Part shown: positions 16,898 to 25,993 of the stretch, piece after piece
Numbering within the stretch: the stretch's first letter is position 1
Layout of the letters: each line of letters begins with the position of its first letter
Origin: SXXH01 sp041165735
GTDB lineage: Bacteria; Planctomycetota; UBA1135; GCA-002686595
Reading direction: 5' to 3'
Assembly (NCBI GenBank): GCA_046341775.1
Contig: JBKDQQ010000043.1
Coordinates: 1-64,000 of the forward strand
Length of the DNA: 64,000 nt
The notes under the pieces: model-generated
Databases searched by the model: none
Seen by the model: the letters and a program-made list of their open reading frames with translations, nothing else
Told to the model about the DNA's origin: nothing
Position numbers and translations under genes: made by a program

Positions 16898-16913
16898 GTC
16901 CTGATTTCTTGAC
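16898..16913 (-). repeat. Dispersed palindrome, copy 3, between coxC and sco
   Basis: On the minus strand the site reads GTCAA GAAATC AGGAC, with one mismatch in the right arm. It is the only copy inside the cox cluster and lies in its only sizeable gap, so a regulatory role there is possible. Copies 2 and 3 share the same AGGAC right arm. Confidence 0.6.
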
Positions 16914-16946
16914 AAGGCGCACGGAGGGCGCGCCGGGAAGTCCGCC

Positions 16947-17486
16947 TCACCCGAGGTAGAGCCCCCACAGGAGCACGAGCCACACGAGGTCGACGAAGTG
17001 CCAGTACGGGGCGGCGAGCTCGAGCGCGCGGCCGGAGCCGCCGCGGGCCTGCGCGATCCAGCCGCACGCGATCCAGATCGCCCCGGCGGCCACATGCAGG
17101 CCGTGCACGCCGGTCAGCACGAAGAAGCAGGCCCACCAAAGGTCGGTCGACGGGTGCCGCCCGGCGGCGACGAGGGCGCCCCATTCGAAGGCCATGGCGG
17201 CGAGGAACAGCGCTCCGAGCAGCAGCGCCGCGAAGCCGAAGGCGAGCGAGCGGGCCCGTGCGGTGGCGCGAGCCGCCAGCGCGGCGTGCAGGGCGCCCGA
17301 GCTCGCGAGGAGCAGCGCGGTCATCGCCAGCGCGAGGGGCGTGTCGAGCTCCGCCTCGCGCCGCGGGGCGAGCACGACGAAGGCCGAGTACAACCCGGCG
17401 AAGAACATGACCTCGGTGGCGAGGAACACCAGCACGCCGACGCGCGCCCGATCGACCTGCGCCGGCCTCTGGGCGCTCAGCTCCAT
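16947..17486 (-). CDS. ctaE: Cytochrome c oxidase subunit III
   Basis: This 179-residue protein is short compared with mitochondrial subunit III and has about five membrane helices, typical of bacterial five-helix forms. Recognisable are VGVLVFLATEVMFFAGLYSAFVV at the first helix, FFVLTGVHGLHVAAG with the conserved His, and YWHFVDLVWLVLLWGLYL at the end. It overlaps the end of the haem O synthase gene by ten bases. It forms part of the core oxidase complex in the inner membrane. Confidence 0.9.
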   Translation of the reverse strand: MELSAQRPAQVDRARVGVLVFLATEVMFFAGLYSAFVVLAPRREAELDTPLALAMTALLLASSGALHAALAARATARARSLAFGFAALLLGALFLAAMAFEWGALVAAGRHPSTDLWWACFFVLTGVHGLHVAAGAIWIACGWIAQARGGSGRALELAAPYWHFVDLVWLVLLWGLYLG

Positions 17487-18394
17487 CCGAGCCTCGCCAG
17501 CGCGCCCGTGCGCGGATCGCAGACCACCGCGAGGAGCACGAGCGGCAGGTGCACCAGCGAGGCGTGCAGCAGGAGCCGCGCGCTGGAGCGCTCGGTGCGC
17601 CAGGCGAAGCGCGCCGCCGCCGCGACGTAGGCCGCGGAGAGCACGAGGGCGGAAAGCGTGAAGACGAGGCCCGCGTCCCCGCGCATCGCCGGCAGCATGC
17701 ACACGGGCAGCAACGCCAGCCCGTGCATGAGCGCCGCGCGCGCCGCCATGCGCTCGCCGTCCTCCTCGCCGGCCAGCATGCGCAAGCCGCCGCGGCGGTA
17801 GTCCTCGCGATAGAGCCAGGCGATGGCCATGAAGTGCGGGAACTGCCAGACGAAGACGATGGCGAACAGGATCAGCGCCCAACCCTCGACCGAGCCGGCG
17901 ATGGCCGCGTAGCCGAGCAGCGGCGGGGCCGCGCCGGGCACCGCGCCGACCAGGGTGTTGAGCGTGCTGTGGCGCTTGAGCGGCGTGTCGACCGCCACGT
18001 AGGCGAACAGCGTGCCGAGCGCGAGGAGGCCCGCCACCAGGTTGAACCGCACGCACAGCAGCAGCACGGCGGCGAGGGCCAGCAGCGAAGCGACGAGCAG
18101 CGCGTCGCGCGCCGACAGGCGCCCGGCCGCCACGGGACGCAGCCGCGTGCGCTGCATCAGGCGGTCGGTGTCGCGTTCGAAGACCTGGTTGAACGCGCTG
18201 GCGGCCGCGGCCGAGAGCGTGATCCAGGCCGCGGCCTCCAAGGCCCGCGCGATGGAGAAGTCGGTCGCCGGCGCCACCAGCGCGCCCACGAAGGCCGCCA
18301 CCGCGACGAACACGGCGATGCGCAGCTTGAAGAGCGTCGCCAGGTCGCTGGCGAGGCTCGGTGCGAGCGCGGCGTCGTCGGTGCGGGTGGACAT
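17477..18394 (-). CDS. ctaB: Protohaem IX farnesyltransferase (haem O synthase)
   Basis: This 305-residue UbiA-type prenyltransferase adds a farnesyl group to haem B to give haem O. The prenyl-diphosphate/metal site NQVFERDTDRLMQRT (about residue 67 on) and the second Asp-rich loop YREDYRRGGLRML are visible, with PLKRHSTLNTLVGAVPGAAPPLLGY between. About nine helices, normal length. ATG 18394 follows ctaA by 20 bp. With CtaA it supplies haem A to the adjacent oxidase. Confidence 0.93.
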   Translation of the reverse strand: MSTRTDDAALAPSLASDLATLFKLRIAVFVAVAAFVGALVAPATDFSIARALEAAAWITLSAAAASAFNQVFERDTDRLMQRTRLRPVAAGRLSARDALLVASLLALAAVLLLCVRFNLVAGLLALGTLFAYVAVDTPLKRHSTLNTLVGAVPGAAPPLLGYAAIAGSVEGWALILFAIVFVWQFPHFMAIAWLYREDYRRGGLRMLAGEEDGERMAARAALMHGLALLPVCMLPAMRGDAGLVFTLSALVLSAAYVAAAARFAWRTERSSARLLLHASLVHLPLVLLAVVCDPRTGALARLGWS

Positions 18395-18414
18395 GGCGGT
18401 CGGTGGCGAGACCT

Positions 18415-19332
18415 TCAGGCGGACGCGGGCCGCAGGGTGCGGTGCGCCCACAGCACGCAGGATACCGTGGTCCACAGGAGCAGCGCGCCCGTGGCCACGT
18501 GCAGGGTGGCGAAGATGGCTTCGCCGACGGAGACGGGGTTCGCCGGACCCGTGACGATGTAGACCCACACGGCGGTCAGGATGCCGAGCACGACCTGCGT
18601 CCCGAGCAGCAGGTGCAACCGGCGCTTCAGCCCGCGCCAGCGCGGCGCGTCGGCGCCGCCCTCCTCGGCCGCCTTGCCGCAGGCTGCGCCGAGCAGCACG
18701 ACCAGCCCGGTGGCGACCAACGCCAGCGCCATGTGCGCGAACAGCGCGTGCGTGCCGCCGTTGTGGCGCCCCCCCGCTCCCAGCGCGATCTGCACGTACA
18801 GGAGCGACGCCGTCCCGAGGCCGAAACGGCGCAGGAACGCGGCCTGCGCGCTCGAGCGCGCGGGGGCGCCGCGCCAGCCGCTGCTGTGCAGCAGCGCCTG
18901 CGCGGCGAACAAGGCGAACAGGCCCTGCGCGAAGGTGCCGTGCAGGAAGGCGAGGTGCGGGCTGTTCTCCAGCACGCGGAATCCACCGAGCAGGCCTTGT
19001 CCCGTCACCGCGGCCAGCGCGACGACGGAAAGCAGCCTCAGGTGGCGCGCACGCTCCAGGAGGAGCGTCAGCACGCAGGTCGCCAGCACGGCCAAGCCCA
19101 CCAGCGCGCCCCACAGGCGATGGCCGTGCTCCCAGAACACTCCCGCGTCCTTGAGCATCTCGGACAACGGGTAGGTGAACATGTTCTGCTGGAAGGTCGT
19201 GGGCCAATCGGGCACGGCCATGCCTACGCGCAGCGTGGTCACGGTGCCGCCGATGAGCAGGATGGGCGCCGTCAGGAGCGCGGCGGAAAGCGCCGCGCGC
19301 CGCGGCCAGGGGTTGGTGGCGTCCATGTTCAT
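18415..19332 (-). CDS. ctaA: Haem A synthase (CtaA/COX15 family)
   Basis: This 305-residue inner-membrane monooxygenase-like enzyme converts haem O to haem A. The eight-helix pattern has conserved haem-ligand histidines in FWEHGHRLWGALVG, HLAFLHGTFAQG, HALFAHMALAL and ATLHVATGALLLW. VGMAVPDWPTTFQQNMF is the conserved first loop. ATG 19332 overlaps the coxA stop (ATGA). Its presence means the oxidase probably carries haem A. Confidence 0.9.
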   Translation of the reverse strand: MNMDATNPWPRRAALSAALLTAPILLIGGTVTTLRVGMAVPDWPTTFQQNMFTYPLSEMLKDAGVFWEHGHRLWGALVGLAVLATCVLTLLLERARHLRLLSVVALAAVTGQGLLGGFRVLENSPHLAFLHGTFAQGLFALFAAQALLHSSGWRGAPARSSAQAAFLRRFGLGTASLLYVQIALGAGGRHNGGTHALFAHMALALVATGLVVLLGAACGKAAEEGGADAPRWRGLKRRLHLLLGTQVVLGILTAVWVYIVTGPANPVSVGEAIFATLHVATGALLLWTTVSCVLWAHRTLRPASA

Positions 19333-21077
19333 GCGCTCGCCTCCGCCTCGGAGGTGCGGGGCCGCGCCTGCGGCAGCCAATCTTCGGCGCCGGCGGCGTC
19401 CCCGTACTCGTAGGGTCCGCGCACGACCACGAGTTCGCGGTCGAAGTTGCCGTGCGGCGGCGGAGAGGGCGCTTCCCATTCGAGGCTGGCCGCGCGCCAC
19501 GGGTTGGCCTCGGCGTCGCGCGGACGCAGCAGCGTCAGCGCGAGGTTGGCGACGAACAGCGACTGCCAGGCGAACAACAGCAGCGCGGCGACGGTGATGA
19601 AGGCGTTCAGCTCGCGCAACGGTTCGAGCGAGGGGTAGGCGTACGGGTCGGCGATGCGCCGCACCATGCCCGCGAAGCCGGCCTGGTGCATGGGCAGGAA
19701 CACCGCGTTCGTCAGCACGAAGGTGCCGAAGAAGTGCAGCTTGCCGAGGCGCTCGCCGAGGTGGCGCCCCGTCATCTTCGGGAACCAGTGGTGCAGGGCG
19801 GAGAAGACGCCGAACAAGGTCCCGCCGAACACGATGTAGTGGAAGTGCGCCACCACGGTGTAGGTGTCGTGCAGGTGCACGTCGACCGGCGTCGCCGCCA
19901 TCCAGATGCCCGACAGGCCGCCGATCACGAACATGGACACGAAGCCCAGCGCGTAGAGCATCGCCGCGTTGAGCCGCAGGCGCCCGCCCCACACGGTGCC
20001 GATCCAGTTGAAGGTCTTCACCGCCGAAGGGAGCGCGATGAGGATCGTGGAAAGCATGAAGCCCGTGCCCGCCACCGGGCTCATGCCGGAGACGAACATG
20101 TGGTGGCCCCACACGAGCACGCCGAGGCCCGTGATCGCCGCCATCGCCCAGACCATCGGCTTGTAGCCGAACACGGGCTTGCGCGCGTGCACGCTGAGGA
20201 TGTCCCCCACCATGCCCATCGCGGGCACGACCATCACGTACACCGCGGGGTGGCTGTAGAACCAGAACAGGTGCTGCCACAAGAGCGGCGTGCCACCCGC
20301 GCCGGCGATCCACTCGCCGTTGACCCACGCGCCCCCGCCCGAGAAGAACCCGGTGCCGAGCAGGCGATCGCTGTACTGCAGCACCGTGGCGGCGGTCAGC
20401 ACCGGCAGCGCCAGGCATTGGAGCAACGCGGCGACGAAGAGCCCCCACACCGTCAGCGGCAGGCGCAGCATCGACAAGCCCTCCGCGCGCATCGTGGCGA
20501 TCGTGACCACGTAGTTGATGGCGCCGGAGAGCGAGGAGAGTCCGCTGAAGAACAGCGCCCACAGCCACAGGGTCTGCCCCGCTCCGTTGCCCGGCGCGGC
20601 GCCGAGCAAGGTCGACAACGGCGGATAGGCGGTCCAGCCGCTGGAGGCGGCGCCGCCTTCGACGGCGAAGGACGCGAGGGCGCAGGCGATCCCCGGCGCC
20701 ATGATCCAGAAGCTGAACGCGTTCAGCCGCGGGAAGGCCATGTCGCGCGCGCCGATCATCAACGGGATCAGGTAGTTGCCGAACGCGCCGGTCAGCAGCG
20801 GGATGACCACGAAGAAGATCATGATCGTCCCGTGCATCGTGAAGAGCGCCGCGTAGCCTTCGGGGCTCGGCACCCCGCCCGTGCCGCCGAAGAGCGCGCG
20901 TCCCACGATCGGCATGTCCGTCCACGGCCAGGCGAGTTGCCAACGCACGGCCATGGCGAGCAGCCCGCCGACCAGCAGCATCGCCAGCGAGGCGACGAGG
21001 AACTGCAGGCCGATCGTCTTGTGGTCGAGCGACCACAGGTGTCGGCGCCAGGCTCCGGCGCGCGCGCCGGCGCTCAC
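19329..21077 (-). CDS. ctaD: Cytochrome c oxidase subunit I, A2-type
   Basis: This 582-residue, twelve-helix haem-copper oxidase core reduces O2 to water and pumps protons. Low-spin haem His lies in TMHGTIM, CuB ligands in YSHPAVYV and GHHMF, and the haem a3/low-spin pair in VVAHFHYIV. The Glu of the classical GHPEVY proton gate is absent. The YSHP form found instead defines the A2 subfamily, which uses Tyr-Ser at that place. GTG 21077 overlaps the coxB stop. A C-terminal extension of about 80 polar residues follows the last helix. Confidence 0.95.
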   Translation of the reverse strand: MSAGARAGAWRRHLWSLDHKTIGLQFLVASLAMLLVGGLLAMAVRWQLAWPWTDMPIVGRALFGGTGGVPSPEGYAALFTMHGTIMIFFVVIPLLTGAFGNYLIPLMIGARDMAFPRLNAFSFWIMAPGIACALASFAVEGGAASSGWTAYPPLSTLLGAAPGNGAGQTLWLWALFFSGLSSLSGAINYVVTIATMRAEGLSMLRLPLTVWGLFVAALLQCLALPVLTAATVLQYSDRLLGTGFFSGGGAWVNGEWIAGAGGTPLLWQHLFWFYSHPAVYVMVVPAMGMVGDILSVHARKPVFGYKPMVWAMAAITGLGVLVWGHHMFVSGMSPVAGTGFMLSTILIALPSAVKTFNWIGTVWGGRLRLNAAMLYALGFVSMFVIGGLSGIWMAATPVDVHLHDTYTVVAHFHYIVFGGTLFGVFSALHHWFPKMTGRHLGERLGKLHFFGTFVLTNAVFLPMHQAGFAGMVRRIADPYAYPSLEPLRELNAFITVAALLLFAWQSLFVANLALTLLRPRDAEANPWRAASLEWEAPSPPPHGNFDRELVVVRGPYEYGDAAGAEDWLPQARPRTSEAEASA

Positions 21078-21841
21078 GGCCGCTCCTCCGCGCCGTTGGC
21101 GTTCCAACGCGTCGCGAGGCGCGCCAGGTGCGCCTCGTACTCGGGGCGCGGCAGGACGCGGATCGAGCCGGCCATCTTGTAGTGGCCGAAGCCGCACAGT
21201 TCCGCGCACACGAGGTCGTGCCTGCCCGGCGACGGCGCCTCGAACCAGATGCGTCCGTCGCGGCCCGGCACGATGTCCTGCTTGAGGCGGAAGTCGGGCA
21301 CGTAGAAGCTGTGGATCACGTCGCGCGTGCGCGTGGCGAGCACGATCGGTTCGCCGGCGGGCACGACCAGTTCGTGGACCTCGAGCAGGTCGTCGACCGT
21401 GTCGAGCCGGCCGTCGGGGCCCGGATGGCGGAAGCGCCAGTCGAACTGCGCCGCCTCGACGCGCGCCGCGGGATCGCGCGCCATCAAGGCCTCGTCGCCC
21501 TTCATCGCGCGCCATGTGGGACCCTGGGCGACGGCGATCCACGCCAGCACCGCCGCGGGGACGAGGGTCCAGAGCAGTTCGAGTCGCAGGTCGCCGTGCG
21601 TCGTGCGCGCGCGCTCCACTCGCGCCGCGCCGCGCCAGATGGCGGCGACCAGGAGGACCATGACCAGCGCGAAGGCGAGCGCGAGGGCGACGAGGATCGC
21701 GTCGAACAGTCCGTCCACTTCGGCCGCGTAGCTGGACGCCTCGGGCGGCAACCACGGCCCCGACCGCGCGGAGTGCGCGAACCACCACGGCACGGCGACG
21801 AGCAGCGCGACGAACAGCGCGGTGGCGAGCACGCGGGTCAC
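21074..21841 (-). CDS. ctaC: Cytochrome c oxidase subunit II with CuA centre
   Basis: This 255-residue protein has a signal-like first helix, a second helix pair (about residues 10-75) and a periplasmic cupredoxin domain. The CuA ligands are complete in CAELCGFGHYKM, with the upstream His in VIHSFYVPDFRLKQD. WxW-type aromatic residues for electron entry are reduced to FDWRFRHPG. No cytochrome c domain is fused; the diheme protein encoded just upstream may supply that role. GTG 21841 and the stop are both in 4-bp overlaps. Confidence 0.94.
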   Translation of the reverse strand: MTRVLATALFVALLVAVPWWFAHSARSGPWLPPEASSYAAEVDGLFDAILVALALAFALVMVLLVAAIWRGAARVERARTTHGDLRLELLWTLVPAAVLAWIAVAQGPTWRAMKGDEALMARDPAARVEAAQFDWRFRHPGPDGRLDTVDDLLEVHELVVPAGEPIVLATRTRDVIHSFYVPDFRLKQDIVPGRDGRIWFEAPSPGRHDLVCAELCGFGHYKMAGSIRVLPRPEYEAHLARLATRWNANGAEERP

Positions 21842-23142
21842 GGCCCGGCCTGCCTCTCGAGCGACTGCACGTAGTGCACGAGCGACCAGATCTCCTCGTC
21901 GGAGACGACGCGCACCCCGTCCTTGTCCGTGGCCTCGCGCAGGGCCGGCATCGGACCACCGGGGATGCCGTTGGCGATGCGCCTCCACAAGTCGATCGGG
22001 CGCGAACCGCCGCGCCAGATGCCCAGTCGCAGGTTGCGCGGCAGGATCGGATCGCCCCACGCGTCGAGATAGGCCGGCGCGCGCTCGCCATCGGGCCCGA
22101 TCTTCCAGGCCGAAGGCCCGTCGCCGCGTCCGTCGACCCCGTGGCACGAGGCGCAGTTGCCCTTGGTGGCGTCCTCGTAGAGCGCCTTGCCGCGCGCGAT
22201 CGACTCGCTGGTCGCGGCCGGCACCGGCCCGTCGTAGGCGAGCACCTTGTCGCGCGCCGCGTCCCAGCGCGACAGCACCGCGTCGAGCTCGTCGCGCGCC
22301 GCCTCCTCCTCCCACTCGCCCTCGGACTCGAAGGTGGCGGCCATGCGCAACTCGACTTCGCCGCGCACGGACAAGAGGCGGATGTAGTCGACCAGGCCTT
22401 CGAGCTGCGTCTCCGACAAGCGCGCGAAGCCGGGCATCGAAGTGCCGTTCACGCCTTCCTTCAACGTGCGCAGCAGATCGTCGCGGCGCGGACGCGCGGG
22501 CGAGGCCAGCGCGGTCCACTTGTACACGCCCAGGCGCACGTCGCGCGGCCGGGGCTTGAGGAAGTGCGCCGTGGGACCGTCGCCGCCGCCTTCGGCGCCG
22601 TGGCAGTGGAAGCACTCGGCCGCGTACAGGCGCGCGCTGTCCTCGAGCGTGGGATACCAGCCGAGGAACAGCTCCTTGGCGCGCTCGCGCAAGGCCTCGG
22701 GGGCCAGGGAGGAACGCTCCGATTCCGCGCGCAGCGCCGACCACGCGACCTGCAACGACGGCTCGCGCGCACGCACCTCGTCGAAGGCCAGCGCGTCGAT
22801 GGCCGCCAAGGCGCGCGCGTGGCGCGTGGCGTTGGCTTCGCGCAGGCGCGCCGCGCGCAGCGCGCCGTCGGGGGCGGCGGCGAGTTCCGCCTGGCCGAGC
22901 GCCTCGCCCGGCCACCGAGGCGCCTGCGCCGTGCCGAAGAGCGCTTGCAAGTCCCCTTCGAGGCGCGCGCGCGCCTCCTGGTCGTCGCCCAGCTTCTCCA
23001 GCGCCACGGGGTTGGCGCGCCAAGGCTGGACGGGCGCGACGGGTTCCGAGCAGGCGGCGAGCAGCCACGGCAGGCAGGCGAGCGCGCCCGAGGTCGTGAC
23101 GTTGGCGTGGTTCGGAGCGCGCATCGGGTGGAAGCCGTCCAT
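21838..23142 (-). CDS. Diheme cytochrome c lipoprotein, first gene of the oxidase cluster
   Basis: This protein of about 434 residues has a lipobox (LLAAC) and two class I cytochrome c domains with haem motifs CFHCH and CASCH. Met ligands are plausible in GTSMPGF and GGPMPAL. The two domains are separated by a Glu-rich helical linker. It probably feeds electrons to CuA, replacing the fused cytochrome of caa3 oxidases. ATG 23142 and ATG 23124 are both possible; neither has a clear ribosome site, and 23124 gives a more compact signal peptide. The stop overlaps coxB. A frame extending to TTG 23172 seems unlikely. Confidence 0.88.
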   Translation of the reverse strand: MDGFHPMRAPNHANVTTSGALACLPWLLAACSEPVAPVQPWRANPVALEKLGDDQEARARLEGDLQALFGTAQAPRWPGEALGQAELAAAPDGALRAARLREANATRHARALAAIDALAFDEVRAREPSLQVAWSALRAESERSSLAPEALRERAKELFLGWYPTLEDSARLYAAECFHCHGAEGGGDGPTAHFLKPRPRDVRLGVYKWTALASPARPRRDDLLRTLKEGVNGTSMPGFARLSETQLEGLVDYIRLLSVRGEVELRMAATFESEGEWEEEAARDELDAVLSRWDAARDKVLAYDGPVPAATSESIARGKALYEDATKGNCASCHGVDGRGDGPSAWKIGPDGERAPAYLDAWGDPILPRNLRLGIWRGGSRPIDLWRRIANGIPGGPMPALREATDKDGVRVVSDEEIWSLVHYVQSLERQAGP

Positions 23143-23314
23143 CAGTTTCGAATGGCCCGCGTGCTCCGTCAAGGAACGCGGGCGGCGCCTTGGGGCCGAA
23201 TCCGCGTTGGTCGTACACTACCCCGCCGCGCGCATGCCGGCGCGCTTCGGCGGATGGCCGGATCCACGACTCCGCGTTCCCGCCGGCCCCCCGCACGCCC
23301 TGCGCTCCACACGC

Positions 23315-24439
23315 ATGCCCCACGCCAGCGCCCTCCTCGACCTCCTGCGAAACCGCCCGTCCGCGCGCATCGCCGGTCCGGAACACGCTCCGTTCCTGCT
23401 CGCCGCGGGCCAGGTGCCCGTGGAGTACGCCGCCGCGCGCGAGCGCTGCGTGCTGTTCGACCAGAGCGCGAGCGAGACCGTGGTGGCGAGCGGCGCCGAC
23501 GCGGCCGCGTTCCTGCACCGCCTGCTCGCCAACGACGTCAAGTCGACGGCCGATGGCGAACGCCACGAGAACCTGCTGCTGTCGGCCAAGGGCAAGGTGC
23601 GCTTCCAACTGGCGCTCGAACGGCGCGGCGCGACGTTGCGGCTCGCCGTCGCGCCCGAGCAGGGCAAGGCGCTGCTCGACGCGCTGGAGATGTACCACTT
23701 CAGCGAGGACGTGGCCTTCGCGCTCGACGAGTCGTGCGCGCGCCTGGAGCTGTGCGGTCCGCGCGCGGCCGAAGTCTTGCGCGCCGCGGGCGTGGACGCG
23801 CCGGAGCGCGGCTCGCGGCGCGTGGTCGCGCAGGGCCTCGCCGCTCCTGGTCGGGGTCCGATCGCCTGCCATGCCGCCGACGCGCTGGTGGCGGGCTCGC
23901 CCGGCTTCGTGGTCGAGGTGCGCCGCGCGGAATGCGCGGAAGCGGTGCTGGCCCTCGAGGCCGCCGGCGCGTTGCTCGCCGGGCGCGCCGCGCGCGACAT
24001 CCTGCGCGTGGAAGCCTGCCACGCGGAGGCGCCATTCGACGTCGACGAGGGCGTCTACCCGCAGGAGGCGCGCCTCGAGCGCGCGTTCTCGCTCGACAAG
24101 GGTTGCTACATCGGCCAGGAAGTGGTGGCCAAGATCGACACCTACGGCGGACTCAACAAGCGGCTGGTGCCGCTGCGCATCTCGCACGACGACCCGCTGC
24201 CGCGCGGCGCCAAGCTCCTCAAGGAAGAGGACGGCGAAACGCGCGAATTGGGCGTGGCCACCAGTTGGAGCTGGTCGTTCGTGCTCGACACCGGCCTCGC
24301 GCTGGGCTTCGTCAAGCGGCGTCACCAGGCGCCCGGCACGCGGTTCGCGCTCGAGGGCGGCGGCGAGGCGGTGGTCGTCGAGGCGCCCGTGCGGCCCGAC
24401 GCGGTGCGGCCCACGGGCGAGTTCGAGTCGCGCGACTGA
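23315..24439 (+). CDS. ygfZ: YgfZ/GcvT-fold folate-binding protein
   Basis: This 374-residue cytoplasmic protein has the YgfZ signature KGCYIGQEVVAKIDTYG near residue 265 and the aminomethyltransferase fold. Family members bind tetrahydrofolate and support iron-sulfur cluster proteins, including the tRNA methylthiolase MiaB. FDQSASETVVASGADAAAFLHRLLANDVK is the N-terminal block shared with GcvT. ATG 23315 is the first start giving a normal N-terminus. It is divergent from the oxidase cluster across 172 bp. Confidence 0.85.
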   Translation: MPHASALLDLLRNRPSARIAGPEHAPFLLAAGQVPVEYAAARERCVLFDQSASETVVASGADAAAFLHRLLANDVKSTADGERHENLLLSAKGKVRFQLALERRGATLRLAVAPEQGKALLDALEMYHFSEDVAFALDESCARLELCGPRAAEVLRAAGVDAPERGSRRVVAQGLAAPGRGPIACHAADALVAGSPGFVVEVRRAECAEAVLALEAAGALLAGRAARDILRVEACHAEAPFDVDEGVYPQEARLERAFSLDKGCYIGQEVVAKIDTYGGLNKRLVPLRISHDDPLPRGAKLLKEEDGETRELGVATSWSWSFVLDTGLALGFVKRRHQAPGTRFALEGGGEAVVVEAPVRPDAVRPTGEFESRD

Positions 24440-24460
24440 GGCGTGGCCCGCCCGGAGTCC

Positions 24461-24476
24461 GTCAAAAATTTTTGAC
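24461..24476 (+). repeat. Dispersed palindrome, copy 4 (perfect), between converging genes
   Basis: GTCAAAAATTTTTGAC is a perfect 16-bp palindrome followed by AGACGCG. It lies in the 56-bp space between the ends of ygfZ and the converging DUF3108-like gene, where it could also serve as a bidirectional terminator, since the arms carry A/T runs. Confidence 0.75.
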
Positions 24477-24495
24477 AGACGCGCGGGGCGTCGGC

Positions 24496-25809
24496 TCAGG
24501 GGAGCTTGCGGAACTCCGGGTCGGCGGCCTTGGCGGACTTGAGCTGCACGCGCACGCGCAAGCTGTCCACCAACGGCACCGGGATCGGCAGGTCGCCCTC
24601 GATCAGCACCGGCGTGCCGGTCTTCTCCTCCAGCCAGATGCGCAGCGTGCCTTGCAGGCCGAACAGGCCCTCGAAGTGCGCGTTCGGCTTGTCGTCCGGC
24701 TCGCCGCGCAGGAGCTTGGTCGCCAGCGACACGGGACGGCAGCGGAAGCGCCCGGCGGGCACGGCGACGACGGAGGGCGCCCCGATGACGGCGGTCACCT
24801 GCCACAAGCGCCGGCGATCGACGATCGGGAACACGCTGCGGTCCACGCCGGCCTTGACCATCGTGCGCGCCACCCACACGGCCCCGAGCATGTCGAGCCC
24901 GTCGGCGGGCGACTCCTGGCGCGCGGGCTTGTTCCAGGCGCGATGCTCGAGGCGCTTGCACTTCTTGCAGTGCGACGGATCCTGCCACGGCAGCAGGCCC
25001 TCGACCTGGTGCTCGGGCGATTGGCATCCGCGGCAGTGGCCGTCGGAGCGGTACTCCAACAGGTGCCCGCCGTCGAGCGAGCCGAGCTTCGTCTCGCGGT
25101 TGCGGTTCTCGCTGCCGCGCTGCTCGTCCTTGTGCACGAGCCGCGGCCACGGCCCCGGCAGGAAGCGCGTCTCCAGCACGTGGCGCAGCTCGTAGCCGAA
25201 GTGCGCGCCCTTGGCGGTGCTGCGCACCCACGCGACCTCGACCCTCTCCGGCTCCGCGCGCTCGTCCTTGGCGTCAGGCAAACCTGACATCATCACGCTG
25301 CGTCCGGCGGCGAGCTCCACGTCGCCGGCGTCGATGGCGCCGACGCCCACGTCGATCTCGACGTCGTACTCGAGCACCTCGCCCGCCAGGATGCGCAGGT
25401 CGAGCGCGTCGCCGGGGCGATCGACGACGAACCACTCGCGACCCGCGACCTTCTGCACGCGCAGGAGCGGCCCCGGCAGGGCAGGTGGCGCGAAGAGGGG
25501 CGCAGGTTCCACCACTGCGGCCGCCGGTGTTGCGGGCACTGGCACTGGCACTGGCGCGGGCGCAGGCTCGGCGGACGCGGGCGCGACCGGCTCTGGCGCA
25601 TGGAGCGGAGCCGGCTCCACGGACTCGGGTCGCGCTTCCGGCGCGCCCGTGGCGAGTTCCGCCGCGCGCGGCTGGGGCGCGGACGACGCGCTGGATGCGG
25701 TGGCGGGCCCGGCGCAAGCGACGAGTCCGGCCGCCGCCAGCCCGCAAGCCGCGGCGCGCCACAGTTCCGCGCGCCAATCGCGGCGAGTTCGAGGGCCTGC
25801 TCCAGTCAC
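24496..25809 (-). CDS. DUF3108-like lipoprotein with two CxxC pairs
   Basis: This 437-residue protein has a signal with lipobox (AAAGLVACAG), then a long Ala/Pro/Glu linker containing a 6-nt repeat (coding PVPVPV), then a beta-rich C-terminal half. The phrases LEYDVEIDVG, GRFRCRPVSL and LRIWLEEKTGTPVLIEG resemble DUF3108 proteins, which look like outer-membrane beta-barrel or lipid-binding folds. Two short Cys pairs (HCRGCQ and HCKKCKRLEH) in the middle could bind a metal and are not usual for that family. GTG 25809 has AGGAT about eight bases upstream. Function unknown. Confidence 0.65.
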   Translation of the reverse strand: MTGAGPRTRRDWRAELWRAAACGLAAAGLVACAGPATASSASSAPQPRAAELATGAPEARPESVEPAPLHAPEPVAPASAEPAPAPVPVPVPATPAAAVVEPAPLFAPPALPGPLLRVQKVAGREWFVVDRPGDALDLRILAGEVLEYDVEIDVGVGAIDAGDVELAAGRSVMMSGLPDAKDERAEPERVEVAWVRSTAKGAHFGYELRHVLETRFLPGPWPRLVHKDEQRGSENRNRETKLGSLDGGHLLEYRSDGHCRGCQSPEHQVEGLLPWQDPSHCKKCKRLEHRAWNKPARQESPADGLDMLGAVWVARTMVKAGVDRSVFPIVDRRRLWQVTAVIGAPSVVAVPAGRFRCRPVSLATKLLRGEPDDKPNAHFEGLFGLQGTLRIWLEEKTGTPVLIEGDLPIPVPLVDSLRVRVQLKSAKAADPEFRKLP

Positions 25810-25993
25810 GCCCCGATCCTGACAACTGGGAGCAGCCGCTGGAAGCGGTCTTGAGCCGGATTCGCCGCGGAACATGCGTCGCGAATCGCGCGGCGCGGCC
25901 GCTCGCGCGTGGCTTGCGCGCCGCCGCCGCACTACCCTCGTACGCGCCTCGGCGGGAAGAACACCCCCCCTCCGATCGTCCCAAGGACCCGCC

